From Bacteriovoracaceae bacterium UBA4097 (lineage in GTDB: Bacteria > Bdellovibrionota > Bacteriovoracia > Bacteriovoracales > Bacteriovoracaceae), in the NCBI GenBank assembly GCA_002381765.1, contig DFXX01000065.1, positions 1 to 35,509 on the forward strand: DNA of 35,509 bases, in the 5' to 3' direction. Below, in pieces: positions 14,989 to 23,188 of the stretch. The translations under genes and the position numbers were made by a program. Each line of letters starts with the position of its first letter. Position 1 is the first letter of the stretch. Under the pieces are notes generated by a model. It was not told the origin of the DNA. It did no database searches and worked only from the letters and a program-made list of their open reading frames with translations.

Positions 14989-16523
14989 ATAACCTCGTGC
15001 TCGGCTTTCTGTAGGTGCTTAAAGATGTCCTCCATTGTAATATCACCCAAAATGTTATGGGCATCCATACGGTCTACTACGATCAAAGGATCAAGTCCCT
15101 TGGTTCGTCTAAGCTTAATTAATGCGTAGGAAAGAGATTGATCAGGATAGATGATTTGAGAATAAGGTAAGGTGATTTCGAGTCGAGCAACTTTCTTTTT
15201 ATAAGCGTCCTCCACAACCATATGATGGAGAAGATCTTCCTCATCATGGGACGGCAATTCATATCCCTCAAAGATTGCAATCCTTTCATAAATTGTACCT
15301 TTGCTCATTCTTTCCGCCAAAAAATAGGAGACAAGATTGGCCAGCATCAAAGGAAGTACAATCCTATAATCTCGAGTCATTTCAAAAACTAAAATAATCG
15401 AGGTGAAAGGAGTTCTTATGACAGAAGCAAAGAAGGCCCCCATACCTACCAGGCAATAGGCACCAATTTCAACTTGATCCAAGTTTAATATCTGGATGGA
15501 AATGGCCCCAAAGAGTCCACCCAAGGCAGCTCCTAAAAAGAGCACAGGCATTAAAATACCACCACTAATCCCCGCTCCATAGCAAAAAGCACAGGCAATG
15601 AATTTGAAGACTAAGAGCATAGCTATAGTCTCATAGGAAGTGATTCGCCCATGAAGAAGATTATTAATCATATCCAGACCATTACCGGTAACTTCGGGAA
15701 CAATCTGAGATAAAAGACCTACCAGCAAAAAAGAACTCATCGCGAGAGTCAGCTTATGATGCTTGAAGTATTTCTTTGTAAGCTTCTTGATACCAATAAT
15801 ATTAGAAATAAAAAGCGGCCCTGCCAGGCCGGCCATAATTCCTAGGCCTAAGTAAAAAAGAAGCTCCTTGGGATCATTGAAAGCATAATGGACTGGGGAA
15901 AAGACACTGTTTTGTCCAATGAGGGCTGCCGCGGTAACCGAAGCAACTAAGCTTGAAATAAGGATTGGCCCCATGGATTTGGCACTGGAATTTCCTATTA
16001 TTTCTTCCATGGTAAAAATAACTGCAGCAATTGGTGTATTAAAAGCCGCTGCAATTCCAGCTGAACAACCAGCATATACTAGGGACTTCACCTTCCTCTC
16101 TGATAACTTAAAGTATCGGCCAAGAGAAGACCCTACTCCAGCGGCAATAGCAATCGTCGGACCTTCTGATCCCAGTGGGACACCCGAAGCGAGACTAAAG
16201 ATTGAAGTAACAATCTTAGTAAGCCATTCCTTCGTACGAATGATGCCATGATGAACGCTTAGAAGAATTTTAGTTCGAGGAATTCCTGAGCCTGAGCACG
16301 TGGGCATTATCTTAGTCGAAATAAAGCTTCCAATAAAAAGCGAGACTCCTCCCAAGAGATAACTCTTTAGAGTAAAACCGACATCGGTTCCAAAGAAGGC
16401 CATTAGAGAGTGAATGGACTGGTGCAAGATAATTGCCACACCACCAGCAGCAAGCCCAGTCAGGAGATTGAGAAGAAAGAACTGCTGATTTTTATCTAAC
16501 TTGGGGATTCTTAATTTCACCAA
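14985..16523 (-). CDS. ClC-family chloride channel/transporter with C-terminal CBS region
   Basis: About 512 residues. Selectivity motifs are visible: G-S-G-I-P at about 78-82, G-S-E-G-P with the gating Glu at about 120, and 'G-I-S-G-G-I-L-M-P' later. The 'F-N-T-P-I-A-A-V-I-F-T-M-E-E' helix keeps the internal proton Glu, which favours an H+/Cl- antiporter over a channel. After the membrane domain, about 100 residues carry a CBS-like regulatory part ('D-P-L-I-V-V-D' and 'L-G-D-I-T-M-E-D'). No ATG is available: an in-frame stop sits three codons above the TTG/GTG pair at 16523-16518, so translation uses TTG or, more likely, GTG at 16520. No good ribosome binding site is visible. Confidence 0.88.
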   Translation of the reverse strand: MVKLRIPKLDKNQQFFLLNLLTGLAAGGVAIILHQSIHSLMAFFGTDVGFTLKSYLLGGVSLFIGSFISTKIMPTCSGSGIPRTKILLSVHHGIIRTKEWLTKIVTSIFSLASGVPLGSEGPTIAIAAGVGSSLGRYFKLSERKVKSLVYAGCSAGIAAAFNTPIAAVIFTMEEIIGNSSAKSMGPILISSLVASVTAAALIGQNSVFSPVHYAFNDPKELLFYLGLGIMAGLAGPLFISNIIGIKKLTKKYFKHHKLTLAMSSFLLVGLLSQIVPEVTGNGLDMINNLLHGRITSYETIAMLLVFKFIACAFCYGAGISGGILMPVLFLGAALGGLFGAISIQILNLDQVEIGAYCLVGMGAFFASVIRTPFTSIILVFEMTRDYRIVLPLMLANLVSYFLAERMSKGTIYERIAIFEGYELPSHDEEDLLHHMVVEDAYKKKVARLEITLPYSQIIYPDQSLSYALIKLRRTKGLDPLIVVDRMDAHNILGDITMEDIFKHLQKAEHEVI

Positions 16524-16603
16524 GCTAAGTTACAGACTTAATTACTAATGATCAATGCCGTGGGGCCATCTTTTTTGGAACAACACTATGCAGAATTAGA
16601 GTC

Positions 16604-16631
16604 TCAGGCGAACCCCTTGAGCTTCGCCTGA
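16604..16631 (-). terminator. Hairpin downstream of the DoxX gene
   Basis: TCAGGCGAA (16604-16612) pairs with TTCGCCTGA (16623-16631). It lies just after the minus-strand doxX-like stop (16640); there is no clear T run on that strand. Confidence 0.5.
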
Positions 16632-16639
16632 AGAGATTC

Positions 16640-17062
16640 TTAGATTTTTTTAGATATAAGATGATCTAGCGACCACTTACCTGCCCCTCGGGTTAAGAAG
16701 ACGAGGTAGATAACAAGATAAAGAAAGGCCATCTCTTTTACATTGAAGGGATCGGCGCCATGGACGACGAAGCCCGCTACCAGCATAGTTGAAGCCAGAA
16801 AAAGAGCTGCAGGTCGAGTCAAGAGGCCCATTGCTAGAAGGATTCCTCCAGCAAATTCAGCGAGTGCGGCCATCCAGGCAAAGAGTTCAGGAACAGGCAC
16901 TCCCATGCTACCAATTCCACTTACGAGCATCTCAGGAGGAGGAATCTTTCCAAAACCATGTGTTAATGCCATTGCAAGACCTGCAAAGACTCTCAAAAGT
17001 GTGATGGTGAGTTCATTCGATACTTGAGATTCCGGTGTTGTACCAAAAAATAAACGTTTCAT
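16640..17062 (-). CDS. DoxX-family membrane protein
   Basis: 140 residues with four hydrophobic helices and the DoxX pattern: 'L-L-R-V-F-A-G-L-A-M-A-L-T-H-G', 'E-F-A-G-G-I-L-L-A-M-G-L-L-T-R-P-A-A', then 'H-G-A-D-P-F'. Family members are inner-membrane proteins linked to redox and thiol stress responses in several bacteria; no reaction is established for this one. The promoter interval to yaiI contains a short inverted repeat (17082-17100). Confidence 0.85.
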   Translation of the reverse strand: MKRLFFGTTPESQVSNELTITLLRVFAGLAMALTHGFGKIPPPEMLVSGIGSMGVPVPELFAWMAALAEFAGGILLAMGLLTRPAALFLASTMLVAGFVVHGADPFNVKEMAFLYLVIYLVFLTRGAGKWSLDHLISKKI

Positions 17063-17081
17063 AAATTTCCTGTTGAAGTTG

Positions 17082-17100
17082 TACTTGTATAGTAAAAGTA
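17082..17100. promoter_or_regulatory. Short inverted repeat between doxX-like and yaiI genes
   Basis: TACTT-N9-AAGTA in the divergent interval. HxlR-type redox regulators (for example YodB) act in front of DoxX-family genes in Bacillus at sites of a similar TACT/AGTA type, so it could be such a site, but five-base arms are weak evidence. Confidence 0.22.
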
Positions 17101-17142
17101 TATAAATTGACTTCTATTTGAGCATCAATTATTTTTAATCTG

Positions 17143-17607
17143 ATGAACAAACCCACTATCTGGATCGATGCAGACGCTTGCCCCAAAGTCATAAAAGAAG
17201 TTATTTATAAAGTTTCAGAACGACTCAGTCTTCAAGTCGTCCTGGTGGCCAACAGCTCAATGTTCGTTCCTCCTTCTCCTCTTATAAAATTGATAAAGGT
17301 CAAAGCCGGCGCCGATGTCGCAGACAATTATATTGTCGAGCAAGTTCAAGAAAATGACATTGTGATCACTGCAGATATCCCACTTGCGGCCTTTGTGGTC
17401 GATAAAAAGGGCATTGCTATAAATGTGCGCGGAGAAATGTACACAGAAGAAAACGTAAAAGAACGCTTATCCATGAGAGACTTCATGAAAGAGCTACGGG
17501 ACAGCGGTATGGAAACCGGCGGCCCCGAAGTCTTTGGTCCCAAAGATAAGGAAAAGTTCACCAATGCCCTAAACAGAATCTTGGATAAATTAAAAGTTAA
17601 GAAATAA
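17143..17607 (+). CDS. YaiI/YqxD (UPF0178, DUF188) family protein
   Basis: 154 residues. Signature segments: 'I-W-I-D-A-D-A-C-P-K-V-I-K-E' at the N-terminus, 'V-K-A-G-A-D-V-A-D-N-Y-I-V', 'V-I-T-A-D-I-P-L-A', 'N-V-R-G-E-M-Y-T', 'G-P-K-D-K-E-K-F-T-N-A-L'. The fold is PIN-like with clustered acidic residues that suggest nuclease chemistry, but the cellular role of the family is not established. Its last 11 bases overlap the end of the convergent fghA-like gene. Confidence 0.92.
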   Translation: MNKPTIWIDADACPKVIKEVIYKVSERLSLQVVLVANSSMFVPPSPLIKLIKVKAGADVADNYIVEQVQENDIVITADIPLAAFVVDKKGIAINVRGEMYTEENVKERLSMRDFMKELRDSGMETGGPEVFGPKDKEKFTNALNRILDKLKVKK

Positions 17608-18421
17608 TGTAGCTACTATGATGCTTGACATGATCTTCCATAAAAGTCGCTATGAAATAGTAACTATGATCATACTCATCACACATATTCACCTGATACT
17701 TCTGTCCACTCTCTTTTGCAGCCGACTCAAATCTCTCAGTCTTAAGCTGCTCCTTCAAAAAATCATCCTTTAAACCCTGATGAATAAGGATACTTGTGGA
17801 GTGCTGGTGACCGTTCTTTAAAAGCGTGCAGGCATCATAATCATCCCATTTCTTTTTATCTTCACCTAGATAACCCGTAAAGGCCTTGATTCCCCAAGGA
17901 ACTTCAGAAGGATTTACGATGGGAGAGAAGGCCGATACTGCCTGGTACTTATGAGGATTTCGAAGAGCAATGACTAAAGCACCATGACCACCCATGGAGT
18001 GACCCATGATAGATATTTTTTCTTGTTTAAAATAATTCTGCACAATCCCGTAGAGCTCTTCATTGATATAAGAGTACATCTTATAATTATCATTATAGGG
18101 GGCGACTTCAGCATTCACATAAAATCCGGCACCTGATCCAAAATCATAAGACTCATGCTCTCCCGGAAGATCAAGACCACGTGGAGAAGTATCAGGAGCA
18201 ATAACCATCAGATGATGCTCGGCCAAATATTTCTGAGCACCTGCCTTGGTAATAAAGTTCTCTTCATTACAAGTAAGACCCGATAGCCAGATGATACATC
18301 CTTTAACTTTTCCGGAAGGAATGAAAGTTGAAAACTTCATTTCGGTTTTTGTGAAAGTCGAATCATGAGACCAGAACTGAGTCTGGCCTTCAAAATTTTT
18401 ATGGGTTTTTATAAGCTTCAT
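17597..18421 (-). CDS. fghA: S-formylglutathione hydrolase
   Basis: 274-residue alpha/beta hydrolase that releases formate and glutathione from S-formylglutathione, the second step of glutathione-dependent formaldehyde oxidation. The nucleophile elbow G-H-S-M-G-G places Ser at 142; 'W-L-S-G-L-T-C-N-E-E-N-F' is the oxyanion region; 'Y-D-H-S-Y-Y-F' near the C-terminus carries the catalytic His. 'A-P-D-T-S-P-R-G' is also typical. It begins 11 bases after the frmA-type gene with an AGGAG site, forming a two-gene operon with it. The 3' end overlaps yaiI. Confidence 0.93.
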   Translation of the reverse strand: MKLIKTHKNFEGQTQFWSHDSTFTKTEMKFSTFIPSGKVKGCIIWLSGLTCNEENFITKAGAQKYLAEHHLMVIAPDTSPRGLDLPGEHESYDFGSGAGFYVNAEVAPYNDNYKMYSYINEELYGIVQNYFKQEKISIMGHSMGGHGALVIALRNPHKYQAVSAFSPIVNPSEVPWGIKAFTGYLGEDKKKWDDYDACTLLKNGHQHSTSILIHQGLKDDFLKEQLKTERFESAAKESGQKYQVNMCDEYDHSYYFIATFMEDHVKHHSSYIIS

Positions 18422-18432
18422 GAGATTTACTC

Positions 18433-19542
18433 CTAAAAAGTAACAACACTTCGAATGCTTTCACCTTTCTTCATATACTCAAATGCCTTATTGATCTCTT
18501 CAATTGGCATAGTGAAAGTTACAAGATCATCGATATTTATTTCTCCTGCCATATATTTATCAACATATCCAGGAAGCTCAGTACGCCCTTTTACTCCACC
18601 AAAAGCCGAGCCTTTCCAAACTCTTCCCGTAACTAATTGAAAAGGACGGGTAGAGATCTCCTCACCCGCGGCCGCCACACCAATCACAATCGACTGCCCC
18701 CAACCTTTATGGCAACACTCCAGGGCCTGTCTCATGAGAGTGGTATTTCCTACACATTCAAATGAATAATCAGCTCCTCCATCGGTTGCCTTAACAATTG
18801 CATCCACGACAGATCCTTCGGTTTCTTTAGGATTAATAAAATCCGTCGCTCCAAATTTACGGGCCATGCTTTCTTTGGAGTTGTTAATATCAATAGCAAT
18901 GATCTTTTTGGCCTGTGCCATCTTAGCTCCCTGGATAACCGAGAGACCGATTCCTCCGATACCAAAGACCACGACGTTTGAATCTTTTTCCACCTTAGCA
19001 GTATTAAGAACTGCACCAATACCTGTCGTCACACCACAACCTAGAAGGCAAACTTTCTCTAATGGTGCTTCTGGATTGATTTTAGCCAGAGAAATTTCAG
19101 GAACGACTGTGTACTCGGCAAATGTAGAAGTCCCCATATAGTGATAAATCATCTTTCCATCTTTAGAGAAGCGGCTCGTACCATCCGGCATAAGTCCCTT
19201 ACCTTGAGTTTCACGAATACGCTGACAAAGATTTGTTTTGCCTGAAGTACAGAACTTACATGTTCCACACTCAGGAGTGTAAAGAGGAATAACATGATCC
19301 CCCTTCTTCAAGGTTGTAACTCCTTCTCCTACCTCTTCTACGATCCCTGCGCCCTCATGACCTAGAATAACGGGAAAGAGTCCTTCTGGGTCCACTCCGG
19401 ATAGAGTATAGGCATCGGTATGACAAACTCCGGTCGCTACAATTTTAACCAAGACTTCGCCCTTTTTAGGACCTTCTAAATCAATGGTTTCAATACTTAG
19501 GGGTTGATTGGGGGCCCAGGCCACTGCTGCTTTGATTTTCAT
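18433..19542 (-). CDS. frmA: S-(hydroxymethyl)glutathione dehydrogenase (class III alcohol dehydrogenase)
   Basis: 369 residues. NAD-dependent zinc enzyme that oxidises S-hydroxymethylglutathione, and in other bacteria also reduces S-nitrosoglutathione. Catalytic zinc ligands are visible as Cys 40 (G-V-C-H-T-D), His 62 (G-H-E-G-A-G) and a Cys in 'L-L-G-C-G-V-T-T-G'; the structural zinc is held by C-x2-C-x2-C-x7-C at 92-106. The Rossmann motif 'V-F-G-I-G-G-I-G-L' follows. Length and motifs match class III enzymes. Start preceded by AAGAGG. Divergent from a LysR-type gene with palindromes between them. Confidence 0.94.
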   Translation of the reverse strand: MKIKAAVAWAPNQPLSIETIDLEGPKKGEVLVKIVATGVCHTDAYTLSGVDPEGLFPVILGHEGAGIVEEVGEGVTTLKKGDHVIPLYTPECGTCKFCTSGKTNLCQRIRETQGKGLMPDGTSRFSKDGKMIYHYMGTSTFAEYTVVPEISLAKINPEAPLEKVCLLGCGVTTGIGAVLNTAKVEKDSNVVVFGIGGIGLSVIQGAKMAQAKKIIAIDINNSKESMARKFGATDFINPKETEGSVVDAIVKATDGGADYSFECVGNTTLMRQALECCHKGWGQSIVIGVAAAGEEISTRPFQLVTGRVWKGSAFGGVKGRTELPGYVDKYMAGEINIDDLVTFTMPIEEINKAFEYMKKGESIRSVVTF

Positions 19543-19559
19543 ATTTTTACCTCTTAGGA

Positions 19560-19576
19560 ATGGATCAATGATCCAT
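19560..19576. promoter_or_regulatory. Perfect inverted repeat in the frmA-lysR interval
   Basis: ATGGATC-AAT-GATCCAT, 7-bp arms with a 3-base spacer, 18 bases before the frmA start. A likely operator for the adjacent LysR regulator; it does not fit a T-N11-A LysR box exactly. Confidence 0.5.
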
Positions 19577-19624
19577 TTTAATCATTAAAAGTATGCTTGA
19601 CTATCGGTCATGCAAGAAAAATAC

Positions 19625-19642
19625 TGTTTCCATATGGAAACA
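19625..19642. promoter_or_regulatory. 18-bp perfect palindrome over the lysR start codon
   Basis: TGTTTCCATATGGAAACA is a perfect palindrome with the ATG at 19634-19636 at its centre. It may be an autoregulatory operator of the LysR gene. Confidence 0.5.
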
Positions 19643-20533
19643 ATAAAGTGGTTATCGGGCATTCTGGTGTTTGTCAGAATCAGCGAAACGGGCAGCTTTT
19701 CAGCGGCGGCTCAATCCTTAGGTATCTCCAAATCCCATGTCAGTAAAACCCTTCAGCAGCTGGAGAAGGAGTTGGGTGTCTCACTCCTATCCCGATCTAC
19801 TAAGACAGTGCAGTTAACCCATATGGGGGAGCAGTTTCTAGAGCGCTGTCGATTCTCTTTAGAAAGTTTAGAAGATGCAAGAAAAGATCTTCTGAATAGT
19901 TCCTCAACTCCCAGAGGAAGATTACGTGTGACTCTGGCCGGAAATTTTGGTGAAGATTTTGTGGCACCTGTGGCCATTGCTTTGGCAAAAAAATATCCGG
20001 ACCTTAAGGTTGAACTGAACTTTGATAATAAAATTGTAGATATCTTAAAAGATAAATTTGATGTCGCTATACGCTTTGGACATCTCCAGGAGTCCTCTCT
20101 CCTTGCCCAAAAAATAGCAACCAGAAGAGAATTTATCTGCGCCTCTCCTCAGTATCTTAAAAAGAATCCTCCCCTAAAAAAGCCCGAAGACTTAAGTCTG
20201 CATAATTGTCTTGGTCAGTCAGGACAATGGTCATTTAGTAAAAGTGGAAAGCTCCGTATCGTGAATGTGAAGGGGAATCTCAGTTCCAACAATCCCCGAG
20301 TTCTACTAAAAGCATGCCTTGCTCATTTGGGAATTACACGTCTGCCCGGCTCCTATGTCCATGCAGAAATCAAAGCTGGCAAGCTCGTTCCCCTCTTAGA
20401 AAATTTTAGTAACTTGCCTACTGACATTTGGGCCATTACGCCCAGTAAGAAAAAATTGAATATTAATGCCGATGTATTTGTGCGCGAACTAAAAATTGCG
20501 ATAGAAAAAGATTATGCAGATGTGCTCTTTTAA
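19634..20533 (+). CDS. LysR-type transcriptional regulator, divergent from frmA
   Basis: About 299 residues. N-terminal winged helix-turn-helix ('G-S-F-S-A-A-A-Q-S-L-G-I-S-K-S-H-V-S-K') and linker helix, then a substrate-binding domain of two lobes ('D-V-A-I-R-F-G-H-L' and 'L-G-I-T-R-L-P-G'), as in the CrgA/DsdC-like branch. The ATG at 19634 gives the standard N-terminal length; an ATG 24 bases earlier would add eight residues. Neither start has a Shine-Dalgarno sequence, so a leaderless or weak start is possible, and the preferred ATG lies in a palindrome. By position it probably controls frmA-fghA; the inducer, perhaps a formaldehyde-glutathione adduct, is a guess. Confidence 0.9.
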   Translation: METIKWLSGILVFVRISETGSFSAAAQSLGISKSHVSKTLQQLEKELGVSLLSRSTKTVQLTHMGEQFLERCRFSLESLEDARKDLLNSSSTPRGRLRVTLAGNFGEDFVAPVAIALAKKYPDLKVELNFDNKIVDILKDKFDVAIRFGHLQESSLLAQKIATRREFICASPQYLKKNPPLKKPEDLSLHNCLGQSGQWSFSKSGKLRIVNVKGNLSSNNPRVLLKACLAHLGITRLPGSYVHAEIKAGKLVPLLENFSNLPTDIWAITPSKKKLNINADVFVRELKIAIEKDYADVLF

Positions 20534-20537
20534 AAGA

Positions 20538-20566
20538 TGGGCCAGCTTAGTACTGGCCCACAGTGT
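20538..20566 (+). terminator. Terminator after the lysR gene
   Basis: TGGGCCAG (20538-20545) pairs with CTGGCCCA (20553-20560) around a 7-base loop, four bases after the lysR stop, followed by a T-rich stretch. It also faces the end of the convergent minus-strand gene. Confidence 0.8.
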
Positions 20567-20875
20567 TTATTTTATCAGAGCGTTGATCTTTGTGCTGCTT
20601 CCAAAAAGACTCGCCTCGACTTCGCCACGATAAGTTATCACGGTATGACAGAACTTGCCATCAACTCCGGCCACTGCATTATACACTGCAGGTCGACTCC
20701 CTTTGTAATCGACATGGAGTCTCACCAAGGTGGGTGATTCAGCATCTTTCACGACACCGCATAACTCAGCTAGATACTGATTATTTCTAATGTAAACAAA
20801 GGAAGATATCTCAACCGTTGCAGCACTAGCACCTACCGAAGTTAATAAGAAAAAAAAGAAAACTAGCTTACGCAT
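20567..20875 (-). CDS. Small secreted protein
   Basis: 102 residues. Signal peptide with a Phe-rich core ends G-A-S-A-A. The mature chain of about 83 residues alternates strands and has two Cys ('E-L-C-G-V-V' and 'K-F-C-H-T-V') likely to form a disulfide, suggesting a small beta-sandwich. No family recognised. Monocistronic, convergent with lysR across a shared terminator and divergent from the deamidase-like gene. Confidence 0.6.
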   Translation of the reverse strand: MRKLVFFFFLLTSVGASAATVEISSFVYIRNNQYLAELCGVVKDAESPTLVRLHVDYKGSRPAVYNAVAGVDGKFCHTVITYRGEVEASLFGSSTKINALIK

Positions 20876-20921
20876 AGATGACTCCTCATATGAATAAAGT
20901 AGTAAATGATTTCAATTAATC

Positions 20922-20966
20922 TTGATTAAGGCAATCGATTTAAATGACGTCATGATTCTTAATCAA
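20922..20966. promoter_or_regulatory. Nested palindromes in a divergent interval
   Basis: TTGATTAAG (20922-20930) and CTTAATCAA (20958-20966) are perfect inverted repeats flanking a TGACGTCA palindrome (20945-20952). They lie between two divergent genes for secreted proteins. Possible regulator sites. Confidence 0.35.
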
Positions 20967-21089
20967 AACACTTAGGGTTTACGCAATTCTCTTTCCAGCT
21001 TAAGAGATACCTTTAGTAGACAAGAACAGGAAGTTTTAACGAAGATAACCAAGATTGTTCGTTTCGTATTTTTACAATGGAGGGTTCTT

Positions 21090-21947
21090 ATGCGCGTTTT
21101 CGGACTTTTGTTGATGTGTCTCTCTCTTCCCTTGCTGGCGGGAACCAAACTTACGACCCAGATTTATGACGTAGATTATGGGAATCAACCAGGTGACGAA
21201 ATACTTGTCCTTCTAACCAGTGGACATGTGGCCAAGGTGCTCCCGGAAAAAGCAGAACTTCTGGATCAAATTCAAGAGCAAAAATTCTTAGGTAATAACA
21301 ACGTCTGGTTTGATATCACTCTTAACAATGATCGCTATATTACTGAAGTCAAAACGATTGAGACTCCTGCTCACGTGATTGAGAATCCACTTCCCTTGAT
21401 ACAAGGAATGGAAAACTCCTATGTTCCAACTACCGTTGCCAGCATGGAAGTTGCTCAAAAATATCATCGTTCAGGTAGAAGAAATTCAAAAGACTCTCAG
21501 TGCTTCAATCGCGCTATGATCTGGTCTTACGAATGGTGGAAAAACCATAGTGTAAAATCCATGAAGATCCTCATATTTTTTACTCGTACCTATATTCGAC
21601 GTTATGATTTTGAATGGTGGTTCCACATTGCTCCCTATCTCCACGTTATGGAAAACGGTAAAGTAGTAGAAAAAGCAATGGATCTTAAATATACCAGCGG
21701 GCCAAGAAGCTTCAGACAATGGACCGACATCTTCATGAGAAATAAGGCCGAATGTAAGGTCATTACAAAATACTCTGACTATGCAGACTATCCTTATACG
21801 GGTGAGTGCTATCTCATGAGAACAAACATGTACACCTATCAACCAGCAGATTTAGAAATGAATGAGGCCTGGGGCTACAAGAAGGATGCTTTCATCATGG
21901 ATGAAGTCCGTGGCGCCTACCTTGAAGCATACGACATAAGACTTTAA
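21090..21947 (+). CDS. Secreted protein-glutaminase-like protein (Cys-His-Asp deamidase family)
   Basis: 285 residues with a signal peptide (L-L-A-G-T). The C-terminal half matches the bacterial protein-glutaminase domain: 'D-S-Q-C-F-N-R-A-M-I-W' with Cys 138, 'W-W-F-H-I-A-P-Y' with His 179 and 'A-M-D-L-K-Y' with Asp 198, the papain/transglutaminase-like triad order. Known members deamidate protein-bound Gln to Glu outside the cell or in host targets. The N-terminal 120 residues form a strand-rich region, possibly a prodomain or targeting part. It is followed 15 bases later by the EF-hand lipoprotein, suggesting one operon. AGGG before the ATG. Substrate unknown; action on envelope or prey proteins is inference. 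Confidence 0.78.
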   Translation: MRVFGLLLMCLSLPLLAGTKLTTQIYDVDYGNQPGDEILVLLTSGHVAKVLPEKAELLDQIQEQKFLGNNNVWFDITLNNDRYITEVKTIETPAHVIENPLPLIQGMENSYVPTTVASMEVAQKYHRSGRRNSKDSQCFNRAMIWSYEWWKNHSVKSMKILIFFTRTYIRRYDFEWWFHIAPYLHVMENGKVVEKAMDLKYTSGPRSFRQWTDIFMRNKAECKVITKYSDYADYPYTGECYLMRTNMYTYQPADLEMNEAWGYKKDAFIMDEVRGAYLEAYDIRL

Positions 21948-21962
21948 TTCGGAGAAATATAA

Positions 21963-23033
21963 ATGAGAACCTTACCTCTTAAGATAGTTACATCGCTGAC
22001 TCTGATTAGTCTTCTAGTTGCCTGCGGAAAAAGTGATTCTTCTTCCAGTAGCAGCTCTGGAGGATCTGGATCTTCTCCTCAAGAAGAGGAAATGGAGCTT
22101 GAAGTAAATGCTGATGGATCTAACATCGATGGTATTTACATGGCCAAATTTGAGACACTAAATCCTCATGTCAATGGAACGCTCCCAGGCTCGGCTTCCA
22201 TCCATCGTAAAGGTGATAAAATCTTTGCTTATGTAAGATTATTCGCAGGCGGCCCACAGGTTTGGCATCCGCAAAATATCTATACCGGAAACCGATGTCC
22301 TACAATGGATGATGATACCAATAAAGATGGCTTTATTGACATTAATGAGGCCAATGCTGTTCTTGGAAAAGTTATAGTTCCGCTGGACGCTGACATTAAC
22401 TCTCAGAGATCTGGCAGAAACTTCTATCCTTTGGGAGATCTCTCAGGAAACTACTTCTACGAAAGAGTAGGAAGTTTTAATCGCTTCTGGAGTGATCTGA
22501 AAAAAGAGGACACCGAGCCAGCTGATAATGTCACCAAGCTTGGTCCAGAAGATGGACTTCCTATTATTGGACAAGCTTTCCTTCTTCAGGGAATTGTTCA
22601 AACAACTGAGCTTCCTGAAACAGTAGGGACTACCGGAAGATTTTTGCCTCAGCAAACTCTCCCTATTGCCTGTGGTATTTTTAGAAAAGTAGAAGAAGAA
22701 CCAGGTCAGCCGGATGACGGAGTCATACCTGGGCCAATTGCTGAGATTGAAGAAGGACAAGATCGTCCGGCCCCTCAGGGTGAAGGTGAAATTGAAGGAG
22801 ATGGAATCCCTAGAACTGGTGGCAGTAACGAGACCGATTCAGATACCTCTACATCTGATGAAAGTGGAACTAGTGATAGTGGAAGCACCACGGGTGGAAG
22901 CACTTCAGGGGGAACATCTTCTGAAGGCCCGGTGGAAAATCAAGACCCTCAAGTCCCTCCCGTCCAGCCTGAGAATGATCCTTCCGAAAACGATGATTCA
23001 GGCACTGTAACTCAACCAGAAACTGAAGAATAA
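21963..23033 (+). CDS. EF-hand-containing lipoprotein with low-complexity tail
   Basis: 356 residues. Lipobox L-V-A-C (Cys 21), a Ser-rich linker to about 38, a globular domain to about residue 240, then a Gly/Ser/Thr/Glu/Pro-rich tail of more than 100 residues. The globular part contains an exact EF-hand loop, D-T-N-K-D-G-F-I-D-I-N-E (118-129), and the segment 'D-G-S-N-I-D-G-I-Y-M-A-K-F'. It is a clear paralogue of the truncated gene at 35065. The tail may span peptidoglycan or a surface layer. No known family; calcium binding is inferred from the loop only. Probably cotranscribed with the deamidase-like gene and closed by the hairpin at 23045. Confidence 0.75.
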   Translation: MRTLPLKIVTSLTLISLLVACGKSDSSSSSSSGGSGSSPQEEEMELEVNADGSNIDGIYMAKFETLNPHVNGTLPGSASIHRKGDKIFAYVRLFAGGPQVWHPQNIYTGNRCPTMDDDTNKDGFIDINEANAVLGKVIVPLDADINSQRSGRNFYPLGDLSGNYFYERVGSFNRFWSDLKKEDTEPADNVTKLGPEDGLPIIGQAFLLQGIVQTTELPETVGTTGRFLPQQTLPIACGIFRKVEEEPGQPDDGVIPGPIAEIEEGQDRPAPQGEGEIEGDGIPRTGGSNETDSDTSTSDESGTSDSGSTTGGSTSGGTSSEGPVENQDPQVPPVQPENDPSENDDSGTVTQPETEE

Positions 23034-23044
23034 AAAAAGTTTAG

Positions 23045-23078
23045 TCAGGAAGAGGCCGTTAAGCTTCTTCCTGATTTA
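23045..23078 (+). terminator. Terminator after the EF-hand lipoprotein
   Basis: TCAGGAAGA (23045-23053) pairs with TCTTCCTGA (23066-23074) around a 12-base loop, then TTTAAG. It separates this gene from the subtilase, which therefore probably has its own promoter. Confidence 0.7.
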
Positions 23079-23188
23079 AGCAACTTAACTACTGCCATAC
23101 TCCTAACATCCTCTGTATTTTCTACACTCTTACCCCTTTTAACCTTAAGCCTAGCTAAAATAGCATTCTCACTTACAAGGAAAGATCT

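Noticed and set aside
15919..16251. 110-codon plus-strand frame inside the ClC gene
   Set aside because: Antisense to strongly conserved ClC motifs, with no ribosome site.
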